DNA of 64,000 bases from Terrihalobacillus insolitus (GCF_028416575.1 NZ_JAMQKB010000006.1:114632-178631); one strand, 5' to 3'. Shown: positions 27,679 to 38,461, counted from the stretch's first letter. The notes: generated from the letters alone by a model not told the origin. Translations and numbers: made by a program.

Positions 27679-27715
27679 ATTAAATGAGAAATTTCTCATC
27701 TATTTCTCATTTAAT
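27679..27715. promoter_or_regulatory. Candidate response-regulator operator
   Basis: Between the PepSY gene and the response regulator, ATTAAATGAGAAAT and ATTTCTCATTTAAT form a 14-bp inverted repeat. The inner ATGAGAAATTTCTCAT is a perfect 16-bp palindrome. TTTCTCAT occurs twice, 11 bp apart, the spacing usual for OmpR-type direct-repeat sites. Confidence 0.6.
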
Positions 27716-27786
27716 TTTTATGGAGTTAAACTACATACACCAGTACAATGTAATTAATAATAGGAAAATCAAATAGAGGTGAACCT

Positions 27787-28497
27787 ATGACTAAGGAATC
27801 TATCTTATTAGTAGAAGATGAACATAATGTGGCAAGTTTTATTCAACTTGAACTTGAGCATGAAGGATATATCGTTGAAGTTGCTTACGATGGAGAACAG
27901 GGATGGGAATTTGCCCGTGAAGATAGATGGGATCTTATTCTTCTTGATTGGATGCTGCCAAAATTAGATGGTTTAGAAATATGCCGAAGAATACGAAAAA
28001 TAACTGAAGTCCCAGTGATTTTGCTGACGGCTCGTGATTATGTTGGGGATAAAATAGCAGGACTAGATACAGGAGCAGATGATTATGTTACAAAACCGTT
28101 TGAAATTGAGGAGCTTTTAGCAAGAATTAGAGTTAATATAAGACGAACTAAGCAACATAAAATTAGTAAACAGGATACCCAAGTTTTACAAGTGGAAGAT
28201 TTAGTGGTTAATCCAATTAAACGACTCGTTTCAAGGGCCAACATTCCTATCCAGCTCTCACAACGGGAATTTGAATTGTTATCTTTCTTAATGAATCACC
28301 CGGATGAAGTTCTAAGTAGAGATTATCTTGTTTCTGCCGTTTGGGGTTTTGATTATACAGGAGAAACAAATATTGTAGATGTTTATATTCGTTACTTACG
28401 AAACAAGATAGACCGTGATCATGAACCAAAGCTAATCCACACTGTTCGTGGGGTTGGTTATGTGTTAAGAACAATACAAGAACAGAGGCTAGAGTGA
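27787..28497 (+). CDS. OmpR/PhoB-family response regulator
   Basis: 236 residues: a receiver domain with the acidic pocket (VEDEH), phospho-acceptor D54 in ILLDWMLPKLDG, LLTARD and KPF switch residues. A C-terminal winged helix follows (LSQREFELLSFLMNHPDEVLSRDYLVSAVWGFDYTGETNIVDVYIRYLRNKI). It is followed after 13 bp by its kinase gene, hence one operon. The upstream palindromic TTTCTCAT cluster is the probable binding site for autoregulation and for the divergent PepSY gene. The ATG follows AGAGGTGA. Confidence 0.93.
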   Translation: MTKESILLVEDEHNVASFIQLELEHEGYIVEVAYDGEQGWEFAREDRWDLILLDWMLPKLDGLEICRRIRKITEVPVILLTARDYVGDKIAGLDTGADDYVTKPFEIEELLARIRVNIRRTKQHKISKQDTQVLQVEDLVVNPIKRLVSRANIPIQLSQREFELLSFLMNHPDEVLSRDYLVSAVWGFDYTGETNIVDVYIRYLRNKIDRDHEPKLIHTVRGVGYVLRTIQEQRLE

Positions 28498-28510
28498 GAG
28501 GATATTCGAA

Positions 28511-29929
28511 ATGAATTTCATTAATCGATATTTCACAAATAAATTTAAAATTCACGCTGATACTTTAATGTACCGTTTTATATCATGGTATATATTTAGC
28601 TTGTTATTAGTGGTTATTATTATCAGCCTATCAGTTATGGTCACCGTAACCTATTTTTTATTTGAAAAAACAAATCAAGAAATGGCAGCTATAGAAGCAA
28701 AGCTAAAATCAACGCTAGCTCAAGAAGAAGATAACTATCAAGAAGAACTGGATAACATTTTATACCCAGACCATGCCAACTATTTAATTGAAATTAAAAG
28801 TGGTGAAGATCAGATCTTAGCTCGCTCGAGAGGATGGGCTGAAACTTTTGAAGGCAATCAGGAACAGATGGAATTTCAGAATAAATGGTTAGAAAACCTA
28901 ATATGGGATCAAAACAGAGGAATGTTTCTTTCTGATTATGTTAATTGGGAAAATCACAATGGACAGCAGGGTACTTTTAAAATTTTAGTGAAACTTGGAT
29001 CTTTACAAGAACTACTGTTACTCCTCACCAAAATAGTGGGGGTCACAGCATTGTTAGGTATTCTATTTGGTTCCTTTCTAATATATCGATTAACCAAGAA
29101 AAACCTCCAACCCCTATTATTCGTTGCTAATTCAATGAAACAGATTCAACAGTTTTCCGATTTAAAACTTCGTGTTCCCATACCAAAAGGTGCAAAGGAA
29201 TTAGAAGATTTAGCTGGCACATTTAATAATGTACTTGATCGTTTAGATTCACAATACGAAAAAGAAAGAGAGTTCACTGCTAATGCGTCTCATGAATTAC
29301 GAACACCCCTAGCAGCAATCAGAGGCCATTTAGGTTTATTAAATCGTTGGGGGAAAATGGATAAAAAAATACTAAATCAATCTCTCAAGGCCATGAGTGG
29401 AGAAAGTAAACGCATGGAAAGATTAATTCACCAACTTTTGACATTGTCCAGGTCTTCAACCATTACATTCCAAAAATCCAAACTTCATTTAACGAAAACA
29501 GTTAAAAGTGTAATAGACAACTACTATCTTCCCATTGACCGGAAATTATTAATGGAGGGAATCGAGAATGACATCTTCATATTGGGAGATGAAGATCAGA
29601 TAAAACAAGTGCTTATCATATTATTAGATAATGCGGTCAAGTATACGGATAAAGACGGAAAAATTCATGTTTCCCTCCAAAAACAAGGTGATTTAGCTTT
29701 GTTAAAGGTTACCGATACAGGAATTGGTATTCCAAAAGAAGACTTGGCGAAGATATTTCAACGATTTTACCGTGTTGACAAGGCAAGGGCACGTGCAACA
29801 GGTGGTACAGGTTTAGGGTTATCAATTGCAAAAGATGTAGTAGAAAGGCATAACGGTACAATTAAAGTTAACAGTGAGATGAATAAAGGGAGTGAATTCA
29901 CTATAATACTGCCAGTCGCTGGTGACTAG
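28511..29929 (+). CDS. Sensor histidine kinase
   Basis: 472 residues. It has a membrane helix (~25-50), an extracytoplasmic sensor loop of ~120 residues with no known domain, a second helix (~170-192) and a HAMP domain (~195-248). The HisKA box is FTANASHELRTPLAAI with phospho-His 261. HATPase N (LLDNAVKYTD), G1 (DTGIGIP), F and G2 (GGTGLGLSI) boxes are complete. It phosphorylates the response regulator encoded immediately upstream. The sensed signal is unknown, but the divergent secreted PepSY protein suggests an envelope cue. The ATG follows GAGAGGATATTC. Confidence 0.93.
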   Translation: MNFINRYFTNKFKIHADTLMYRFISWYIFSLLLVVIIISLSVMVTVTYFLFEKTNQEMAAIEAKLKSTLAQEEDNYQEELDNILYPDHANYLIEIKSGEDQILARSRGWAETFEGNQEQMEFQNKWLENLIWDQNRGMFLSDYVNWENHNGQQGTFKILVKLGSLQELLLLLTKIVGVTALLGILFGSFLIYRLTKKNLQPLLFVANSMKQIQQFSDLKLRVPIPKGAKELEDLAGTFNNVLDRLDSQYEKEREFTANASHELRTPLAAIRGHLGLLNRWGKMDKKILNQSLKAMSGESKRMERLIHQLLTLSRSSTITFQKSKLHLTKTVKSVIDNYYLPIDRKLLMEGIENDIFILGDEDQIKQVLIILLDNAVKYTDKDGKIHVSLQKQGDLALLKVTDTGIGIPKEDLAKIFQRFYRVDKARARATGGTGLGLSIAKDVVERHNGTIKVNSEMNKGSEFTIILPVAGD

Positions 29930-29979
29930 GTCTCCCTTAGCTCCCTTTTGTTGTCCGATTATATTAGCAGTACAATTGA

Positions 29980-30026
29980 AGAATAAATAAGGAATATATA
30001 AAGAATGAATAGAGAACATTTAAGAT
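29980..30026. repeat. AT-rich dispersed repeat, copy 1
   Basis: GAATAAATAAGGAATATATA followed by AAGAATGAATAG-GA and TTTAAG is repeated at 35960-36006 with one or two changes. The flanking GATAAGGAACAAT block occurs after this copy and before the other. Confidence 0.75.
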
Positions 30027-30539
30027 AAGGAACAATGAAAGAATTTGCGTTATGAATAAGGTATAATGATTTTAGTAAATATTTTACAAATAATAGGGAT
30101 ACTATTGTATCATCCTTCGTTTTCCTATACCAATTTGATGGTAGGAGATTTGATGTCAATTGAACACTCCCGTGTGATCGTTGAAGTTATGTCATTCCTA
30201 CCCATATTGAATGTGATTAAAAGAACAAGTAAAGCTTAAAATGACATATTACTCCACAAGGATGGAAGGAAATACTTTAGATCTCAAACAAGTTTCTCGT
30301 GTTCGTATTTCGGTTTCTCAATCATTTATTTAACTTACCTTTTCCCACATAATCTTTTAATTTATCATGTAAATCTTCAAATAAGGTACTTGGATGAATG
30401 CGTTTAATCTTATAGGAGACAAAAAAGATCCATAAAACCTTCAATCTCTTGTTGTGTGTACACAACCCTTTTGCCCCCTTTCCCAACCCTTGAGAGCAAC
30501 TACAAACAACAGGAATATGGGACAACGAACCTTGCATAC

Positions 30540-30572
30540 AAAAAAGACATTGGATAGTCTCCAATGCCTTTT
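30540..30572 (-). terminator. Rho-independent terminator of katG
   Basis: On the minus strand AAAAGGCATTGGA-gactat-CCAATGTCTTTTTT, 15-45 nt after the katG stop codon; a compact stem with a strong U-tract. Confidence 0.85.
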
Positions 30573-30586
30573 AATGAATCAAATTT

Positions 30587-32806
<2,220 letters not shown>

Positions 32807-32839
32807 TTAGTAATTCTCCTTCAGTTCAACTTACTTTCA

Positions 32840-32858
32840 GATAATAATTATTATTATC
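32840..32858. promoter_or_regulatory. Fur/PerR-type operator upstream of katG
   Basis: GATAATAATTATTATTATC is a 9-1-9 inverted repeat. It matches 17 of 19 positions of the classical Fur box and about 13 of 15 of the B. subtilis Per box. Because katG encodes a peroxide defence enzyme, PerR is the more likely regulator. Confidence 0.7.
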
Positions 32859-32944
32859 TTATTATTTATATTGTAGATGATTTACTCAAAAATTGAAAGC
32901 ATAAAGTAATGCTGTATTTTAAAAGTTTTATCAAACCCGTTTAA

Positions 32945-33058
32945 GTGCGTGTTCAAAACCACCATGGCTTATCAGTCGCCCAATGAATGAAAACAGGATT
33001 AAAGTCACTAGTTTTCGTATAAAAAGTCAACAAATGATATTCGGACGTTTTTTGAAAT
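32945..33058 (+). repeat. Dispersed repeat copy 4 (114 bp)
   Basis: Begins GTGCGTGTTCAAAACC, shares CCATGGCTTATC, AAAACAGGATTAAAGTCA and TTTCGTATAAAAAG with copy 1, and ends GGACGTTTTTTGAA. It lacks the tandem array found in copy 1. Confidence 0.75.
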
Positions 33059-33181
33059 AAATACATTCAATGAAACCTGACAAAATAGGTGCACTCCCAA
33101 TTGCTACCACTTTCCCAATAGCCACCCCTGTTTATTAAAACTACAGAGAAAAATAACGGTTGATACAACGCCATACTTAAA

Positions 33182-33215
33182 GAAGCCAACAAAGTTGTTT
33201 TGATTGGCTTCGTTT
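33182..33215 (+). terminator. Possible orphan terminator hairpin
   Basis: GAAGCCAA / TTGGCTTC with a 14-nt loop followed by GTTTTG. No plus-strand gene ends just before it, so it may belong to a deleted gene. Confidence 0.4.
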
Positions 33216-33266
33216 TGAAAGTCCAATTTTCCTGTTACGAGAACAATAAGCAATAAAAGGAGATCT

Positions 33267-33446
33267 TCAGATTATGCTGTCAAACAGCTTTTTGGAAATA
33301 AAAAAATAAAGATATTACTGTTGTCTTTTTGAACGCAATTTTACAAGCAACAGGTCGAAATTGGAGAAACAGAGCTTACTCCTTCTTTGATAGCAGGTCA
33401 AGAGATGATAGATGGGATTGTTAAATTAAAGAAGAATTCACAGTAA
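33267..33446 (+). pseudogene. Remnant of an Rpn/PD-(D/E)XK transposase-like nuclease
   Basis: Three frames must be joined to read DYAVKQLFGNKK, DITVVFLNAILQATGR and IGETELTPSLIAGQEMIDGIVKLKKNSQ. The first two blocks are characteristic of the N-terminus of Rpn (recombination-promoting nuclease / PDDEXK_2) proteins. Two frameshifts and the missing remainder make it a fossil. The 380 bp up to the DUF3231 stop codon contain nothing else I recognise. Confidence 0.55.
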
Positions 33447-33829
33447 CTAAAGCTGGATTACTTCGGATACCGTATTTGCCAAATGGAAGTAAATAAAGCA
33501 TTGTTAAGAATGGGATTACAATGGTTCTTTCCTTTATTAGATATACATATAAGTTTGTGTAGGATTGGACTTTAAAAAAAAACCAGGTAAAGTAAATAAG
33601 TGCTGCACAGTACAAATATTCTAATCATTAATCAATCATTATGGCAATCACTCTATAGGGTGATCGTTTTGTCGTATTTGACTGTTACTGTGTAACAAGA
33701 GTCTTCACTTTTAAATGACTTTAAAAAAGAATGTACATAAGCTAACTGGCAAGAAAAAACGGCTTTACCTATTAGATTAGAACAACAAAAAAAGTAAGAC
33801 GTTTACGACCTGCCCTTTACTATCATATA

Positions 33830-34855
33830 TTACATATTTTGATTATTCATTCTTGCTAATTCATCCCTATCTGATGCCATTGGAGGTTGTTCTAACCATC
33901 TATTTTTTATCATGATGTTAGCTCCGTCTTCAGCAAATAGTTGAATTTCTGCAGAAAATTTATTATACATTATACCTAAATCTACTCTAGGACTTTGAGC
34001 AAGACCAGTACCGTAATACCCAACACTTAAAGCAATCAGTGCAGAAGTATAAAACATCATAATCTTACCAGAAAAAGTTTGAGTGGTGCTATTTGTTATT
34101 TCTGTTGCCCATGTCATTGGTACAGTAAGATAGCTTTCTTCTAGCTTAGCTCCGAAAGATTTAATATGTTTCCTTGCAGTTTTTATGCCTCTTAAAAAAA
34201 ATTGCTTAACATCCTTGTCTTGAGCTACCTGACTAAATCCAACTAGGGTAGCTGCTCCTAAAGCATTTCTTTGTAGATTAGAATAAAGATTGGATACTTC
34301 TAATGCTACTAGGGGTCTTTTCTCCCCAAATACATCCCAAAGAAAACCTTGTTTTTTAACATATTCAACATGCTCTAAATTTGGAAAATATGGAGATCTT
34401 ACATATAAACCTTTTGATAATAATAAATCCAGTGACAATTTATATAGTTGCTTTGTCTCTTTAAGACATTCCATATAATATTCAGAAACATCCTCCCGTA
34501 TAGATACAGCTAAACTACCAGAATAGGCAGTTAACCCAATTTTAGCCATGTTATGAATGAAATTTAATACATAAACATCTGAATATAACCTTGGAGCAGT
34601 TAAATCTACATCCTCTTCAATCTTGAACCCGTGTGGAATGGCATGCTTTTCCTCATTAAATATTGAAGTTAACTTTTTTATGTGTACTTTAGATAATTCT
34701 AAAGCATGGTCTATTATTGGTTTAATTTCATAGTCTTCAGATTTTTCTAAAAAGTAAGTTAGCATACATACACTTGCACTATCATTTAAGTATTGAGTCC
34801 ATAGTTGTCCCAATTCAGCAGAAGTCAGTCTTATCTGTTGTTGCTTTTCTTCCAT
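33830..34855 (-). CDS. DUF3231-family protein
   Basis: About 341 residues made of two similar helical halves, each like a four-helix ferritin-type bundle (ALELSKVHIKKLTSIF ... and ARKHIKSFGAKLEESYL ...), as in DUF3231 proteins of Bacillaceae. There is no signal peptide. These proteins often occur near sporulation or stress genes, but no function is established. The frame is open seven codons further up; the ATG at 34855 follows GGGAGG at 9 nt. Confidence 0.85.
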   Translation of the reverse strand: MEEKQQQIRLTSAELGQLWTQYLNDSASVCMLTYFLEKSEDYEIKPIIDHALELSKVHIKKLTSIFNEEKHAIPHGFKIEEDVDLTAPRLYSDVYVLNFIHNMAKIGLTAYSGSLAVSIREDVSEYYMECLKETKQLYKLSLDLLLSKGLYVRSPYFPNLEHVEYVKKQGFLWDVFGEKRPLVALEVSNLYSNLQRNALGAATLVGFSQVAQDKDVKQFFLRGIKTARKHIKSFGAKLEESYLTVPMTWATEITNSTTQTFSGKIMMFYTSALIALSVGYYGTGLAQSPRVDLGIMYNKFSAEIQLFAEDGANIMIKNRWLEQPPMASDRDELARMNNQNM

Positions 34856-34968
34856 TATTAGTAACCTCCCGTACATATTTAACTACCTTTACTTTCTCCA
34901 TTAGTTATATATCCATTCATAAAGATTAGTGTTGAAAAATTTCAGAATTGAGTAGGAGGGATTTCATA

Positions 34969-35094
34969 TTGTATTCACGAGTTGTAAGAGTCGAACAGGG
35001 AGTTGTCGAGGTGCAATTTATGTTACGGAACCCGATGATATTCAGCTTTGCTACGCCATTATTAGTGGTTAAAAAATTTATAATATTTAAATAG
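34969..35094 (+). CDS. Possible 41-residue ORF of unknown function
   Basis: A TTG start 9 nt after AGGAGGG opens a 41-codon frame reading MYSRVVRVEQGVVEVQFMLR and on, ending in a short hydrophobic segment (IFSFATPLLVV) and a basic tail. The ribosome binding site is the main support. Low confidence; it may be a gene remnant. It is in the 314-bp gap between the DUF3231 and EcsC genes. Confidence 0.3.
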   Translation: MYSRVVRVEQGVVEVQFMLRNPMIFSFATPLLVVKKFIIFK

Positions 35095-35169
35095 TTAGTT
35101 TTTATCCCAACTCTACCACTTTTGTATTAAAATAGTATTAGTAAACTTATCCTACTCAGGAGGGGAATT

Positions 35170-35793
35170 ATGGCAGATAATCAATTGACAGATAGTAAAG
35201 TGGGTAAATTATTGGATTGGGCGTATGAAAAGTCTATAAACGGAATACCAGGTTCGGATACATCATATGAACTAGCTGAGAATTTTATGGCGAAGCACGA
35301 TTCAATAGATAAAGCTATTAATAGTTTAGTTCGCTGGCAAAATACTAAATCCGCAACGAGTGGATTTTTAACGGGTTTAGGAGGGTTGATTACCTTACCA
35401 GTAGCCATTCCAGCCAATATAGCATCAGTTACTTATGTACAAATTAGGATGATTGCAGCAATTGCACATATGAGAGGATTTGATTTAAAAGATGACCAAG
35501 TAAAAACATTCGTCTTTGTGTGTTTAACAGGTCAGTCCGCTTCAGATATATTAAAACAAGCTGGTATTAAAGCAGGAACAGCACTTACAAAACAAGCAAT
35601 AAAGACAATACCCGGGGAAATTATTAAATCAATAAATAAAGCAGTTGGTTTTAGATTAGTAACTAAGTTCGGTGAAAAGGGTGTAGTCAATTTAGGGAAA
35701 GCTGTACCTCTTGTTGGAGGATTTATAGGTGGAACAGTTGATGGTATAGGTACAAATATCATTGGAAAGACAGCTAAGAAAGTATTTATATGA
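35170..35793 (+). CDS. EcsC-family protein
   Basis: 207 residues. The central region NTKSATSGFLTGLGGLITLPVAIPANIASVTYVQIRMIAAIAHMRGFDLKDDQVKTFVFVCLTGQ is the EcsC domain, with two amphipathic hydrophobic segments that associate with membranes. The C-terminus GKAVPLVGGFIGGTVDGIGTNIIGKTAKKVFI is Gly-rich and also typical. Family members are poorly understood, although EcsC itself is linked to the Ecs ABC transporter. The ATG follows AGGAGGGG. Single gene. Confidence 0.85.
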   Translation: MADNQLTDSKVGKLLDWAYEKSINGIPGSDTSYELAENFMAKHDSIDKAINSLVRWQNTKSATSGFLTGLGGLITLPVAIPANIASVTYVQIRMIAAIAHMRGFDLKDDQVKTFVFVCLTGQSASDILKQAGIKAGTALTKQAIKTIPGEIIKSINKAVGFRLVTKFGEKGVVNLGKAVPLVGGFIGGTVDGIGTNIIGKTAKKVFI

Positions 35794-35959
35794 CAAGGTT
35801 GTGAGCAATTTTTCTAATTAGAATAAAGATGACACTAATACGCAAAGATAATGGGCTTATTGAAGCTGAAGGCTTAGGTTCATGCAATTGCAGAGAGTCA
35901 TCTTTTCAGCCTTATGTCCATCTTTTTAAGTACTAAATCACCTGATAAGGAACAATTTA

Positions 35960-36006
35960 AGAATAAATAAGGAATATATAAAGAATGAATAGGGAAATTT
36001 AAGGAA
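35960..36006. repeat. AT-rich dispersed repeat, copy 2
   Basis: The second copy of the AT-rich element at 29980-30026, sharing GAATAAATAAGGAATATATA and AAGAATGAATAG. A partial third iteration (GGAATAAATAAGGAA) follows at once. Confidence 0.75.
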
Positions 36007-36060
36007 TAAATAAGGAAACTATACTAGCATCAACCTATATTTTATATATTCATCCAAACG

Positions 36061-36843
36061 TTATCCATGATTAACTAATTTCCCATCAGACTTATACTCG
36101 ATACCTTGCTTAAATTCATAAGATTTTAGACCTGCAAATGTCCCCTCATACCGCAGTTTCCCATCTTCATAGTAAAGTTTTCCGACTTCATAGCACCTCG
36201 CACCATAAAAGAAATAGGTACTTTTTTTCATTATCCCTTCAAATTTCAAATTGCCATTTTCATAATATTCTTTTCCCCAACCGACAAATTGCATATCTTT
36301 CAATTTTCCTTCATAACGAAGCCGGCCGGATGGATAATACATTTTGCCATAGCCATGGGGCTTACCACTCTCAAACTTACCTTCGTACCAAATCATGCCA
36401 TCTTGCCAATAACCTTTACCAAAACCACTTTTATAGCCATCCTTCCATTCACCATCGTACTTTAATGTGCCGTTTGTATAGTATTCCTGATGGACGCCGT
36501 CTTTTCTATCTTTATAAACTTCTAACTCTAATCCATTATGGAATTCACCTTCAAATAGGAGATTTTCATCTTCATGAAATAGTTTTCCAAACCCACCATA
36601 CACACCACTATCCCATTCCCCTTTATAAATTTCTTGACCATCCCTACTATATGATGTCCCAAATCCGTGAAAACTTCCTTTACGAAAATCTCCTACATAT
36701 CTTATAGGTGGGTTTTCGGGATTGTTTATGTCCGCATCTGCATAATAAAGGGTTCCATACCCATGCTCTAATCCATCTACTGCCTCTCCTTCATAAAGCT
36801 TAATATCTGTTAAAGGTTCATACCAAACTACTTTCTCTTTCAC
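36061..36843 (-). CDS. MORN-repeat protein
   Basis: 260 residues built of about nine MORN-like repeats of ~23 residues with the pattern Y-x-x-G-x-[LI]-x-[YF]-E-G-x-[FW]-x-x-G-x-x-x-G-x-G. Examples are GDFRKGSFHGFGTSYSRDG and GKFESGKPHGYGKMYYPSG. It resembles YwqK-type MORN proteins annotated as possible antitoxins. No signal peptide. It starts with GTG overlapping the stop of the Zn-ribbon gene by 4 bp (ATGTGA), with GAGGAGGGA upstream, so the two are translationally coupled. Likely a protein- or membrane-binding scaffold; activity unknown. Confidence 0.85.
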   Translation of the reverse strand: MKEKVVWYEPLTDIKLYEGEAVDGLEHGYGTLYYADADINNPENPPIRYVGDFRKGSFHGFGTSYSRDGQEIYKGEWDSGVYGGFGKLFHEDENLLFEGEFHNGLELEVYKDRKDGVHQEYYTNGTLKYDGEWKDGYKSGFGKGYWQDGMIWYEGKFESGKPHGYGKMYYPSGRLRYEGKLKDMQFVGWGKEYYENGNLKFEGIMKKSTYFFYGARCYEVGKLYYEDGKLRYEGTFAGLKSYEFKQGIEYKSDGKLVNHG

Positions 36844-37850
36844 ATTATTCCCTCCTCAAATTCAAATTCGAAATCCAATTCTTCATAACATTTTTCACAA
36901 TAAAAATAGCCGTCCGGTACACGACGACTCCACTGACGATCTATAACTTCTTTACATTGTGGACAATCCACTTCATTCATCCAGGATACGTTATTTTTTA
37001 ATGCTTCTTCTTCCGTTAATACATCATACCAATTCATTCGTTGCATTGAATCGGTAGTAGACCATTTGTTTTTGTTTTCTTTGTTACGATATTTGCGATT
37101 TGTTTGAATGAATTCTCTAAGTACTTCTGGTCTCTTTCTCTTCCGCATGATTTCTTCAATTATTTCAATTGAAAAACGTTCATTTGTGTCTGGAAGTACT
37201 TTTTTGCATTGTTCTAGTAATTTTTCAAGTGCTTCCGCTTCCTCTTGTAAGATCGTCAATATGCGATACATCTCACTTACAAGTGGCCCATCATCCCCTC
37301 CATAAAATAAGACGGTCGAATAGTCACTATCATTCAACACATCATATAAATCTCTTAAAATCATGGTTAAATCTAAATGCGTTTCAAAATCCTTTTTAAT
37401 AGATCGATTCAGGTAATACTGATATCTATCTCTTACTTTTTCAAAATCCCAAAATAAAAACATGTAATCGTCTGCATACGCATCGTAATGTGGAACTGCT
37501 TCCTGCTCATCAAAACAATCACTATTACAATATTGGTTACCGTCAATATCAATAAGATAGGTGTCATCGATTTGCGAAAAACAGTATGTGCAATACCCCC
37601 ATTTTGGTTTTGCATTCCAAACCTTTTCTTCATAATTAAGCCACCCCTCACGGCTAACACTTCGTAATAAGAGACCGATATATCCTTTCATTTTTCGTTT
37701 GCCTACTGTTTTTTCGATTGCCCTGTATAGCTTTCGATCATGTCCTTTTAGTCCTTGTAAAACGTCTGTACTTTTTCCTTGACGTTCCTTTTTAAGGTAT
37801 ATCCGACAAAAATCTTTAAACGCTGAAAACTCATCTTTTTGAATTAACAA
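36840..37850 (-). CDS. Protein with two treble-clef/zinc-ribbon motifs, partner of the MORN protein
   Basis: About 336 residues, unknown family. Two Cys clusters are visible: CTYCFSQ...QYCNSDCFDE near residue 85-115 and CPQCKEVIDRQWSRR...YFYCEKCYEE near the C-terminus, both fit for zinc binding. Between them lies a helical region with RYRNKENKNKW. It ends in an acidic tail (DFEFEFEEGIM). The frame extends eight codons up to a TTG without a ribosome binding site. The TTG at 37850 lies 8 nt after GGAGGAG, so I prefer it. The four-base overlap with the MORN gene implies joint function. Confidence 0.7.
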   Translation of the reverse strand: MLIQKDEFSAFKDFCRIYLKKERQGKSTDVLQGLKGHDRKLYRAIEKTVGKRKMKGYIGLLLRSVSREGWLNYEEKVWNAKPKWGYCTYCFSQIDDTYLIDIDGNQYCNSDCFDEQEAVPHYDAYADDYMFLFWDFEKVRDRYQYYLNRSIKKDFETHLDLTMILRDLYDVLNDSDYSTVLFYGGDDGPLVSEMYRILTILQEEAEALEKLLEQCKKVLPDTNERFSIEIIEEIMRKRKRPEVLREFIQTNRKYRNKENKNKWSTTDSMQRMNWYDVLTEEEALKNNVSWMNEVDCPQCKEVIDRQWSRRVPDGYFYCEKCYEELDFEFEFEEGIM

Positions 37851-38128
37851 TCTTCTCTCCTCCTCATCCAGCAATATACATATGGCTTATTTATATTTCT
37901 ACGCTGCCATTCTTCTCTATTAAAATAAGTTTTTAATCCCAGAAATCATCAAACCAACACTAAACAATCCGATCACTAATAGGATGATGAGTGTTACGAT
38001 GATAAGACACCTCCTTTTGGAATTCCTTATATCTCCATTCCATTACATATATACATACGCTATTTTTATTTGTCTACGTACCCAAACATTAAATCGGAAC
38101 AGACTGGAGATGCTTTCGCTATACGATC
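37851..38128. other. Intergenic region with a possible hydrophobic micropeptide
   Basis: Apart from one candidate I see no gene. On the minus strand, AAAGGAGGTG at about 38003-38012 is followed by an open frame IIVTLIILLVIGLFSVGLMI to a stop near 37922, but the codon at the correct spacing is ATC, not a normal start. Confidence 0.35.
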
Positions 38129-38302
38129 TTAAAAATTAAAACGGAGATTTTATATAATATCACAGAGGGCTTTTCTACTATTAGTCATTCGATAAAAGGG
38201 ATCTTCGTCGAATGGATTGTCGTTATTTTAATCCTCCTTGAAATTTTCCTGACGATCTTACAAATTTTAGGATGGATACCACCTAAAGGGGGACGGCTTT
38301 AA
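38129..38302 (+). pseudogene. C-terminal remnant of a membrane protein (RMD1/DUF155-like)
   Basis: 57 codons without a usable start, ending ISHSIKGIFVEWIVVILILL then EIFLTILQILGWIPPKGGRL. The single C-terminal helix preceded by an amphipathic helix resembles the end of RMD1/YagE (DUF155) proteins. The upstream part is gone. The family call is tentative. Confidence 0.4.
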
Positions 38303-38324
38303 CCAAAGCTTTTATTTCCTATTA

Positions 38325-38461
38325 GTGTTAGTTCAAATAGGACTGAGAAGTTCAAGGCCGCGGAGCTCCTCAGTAGTGGAACGGATGCAGGTAATACGCG
38401 AGCAAAGGAATGCTTCTAAAGAATGTGCATCGTACAGAGGAACAGCGGTTTTTATCTTATT
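38325..38461 (+). repeat. Dispersed repeat copy 5 (diverged)
   Basis: GTTCAAATAG...GGCCGCGGAG, GCGAGCAAAGGAATGCTTC and GCATCGTACAGAGGAACAGCGG correspond in order to GGCGGCGTAG, GAGCACAAGGATTGCTTC and ACATCGCACGAAGGAAAAGCGG of copy 2. A degenerate copy on the left flank of the transposon island. The next ~210 bp hold nothing recognisable. Confidence 0.6.

Larger units (their letters stand above)
29930..30586. other. Intergenic region with AT-rich repeat
   Basis: Holds the first copy of an AT-rich repeat (29980-30026). A 28-codon ORF, MSIEHSRVIVEVMSFLPILN onward, lies at 30153-30239 with AGGAG five bases upstream; it has no known relatives and may be chance. Otherwise no recognisable gene before the katG terminator. 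Confidence 0.4.

Noticed and set aside
30153..30239. 28-codon ORF with AGGAG
   Set aside because: Short, no known relative, spacing of only five bases; kept as a note in the intergenic entry.
30322..30564. 80-codon minus-strand ORF downstream of katG
   Set aside because: Begins inside the katG terminator and lacks a ribosome binding site. The end (KIKRIHPSTLFEDLHDKLKDYV) looks protein-like and may be a gene fossil, but I cannot name it.
36138..36707. 189-codon plus-strand ORF rich in His and Tyr opposite the MORN gene
   Set aside because: Mirror of the MORN repeats; composition follows the repeat complement.
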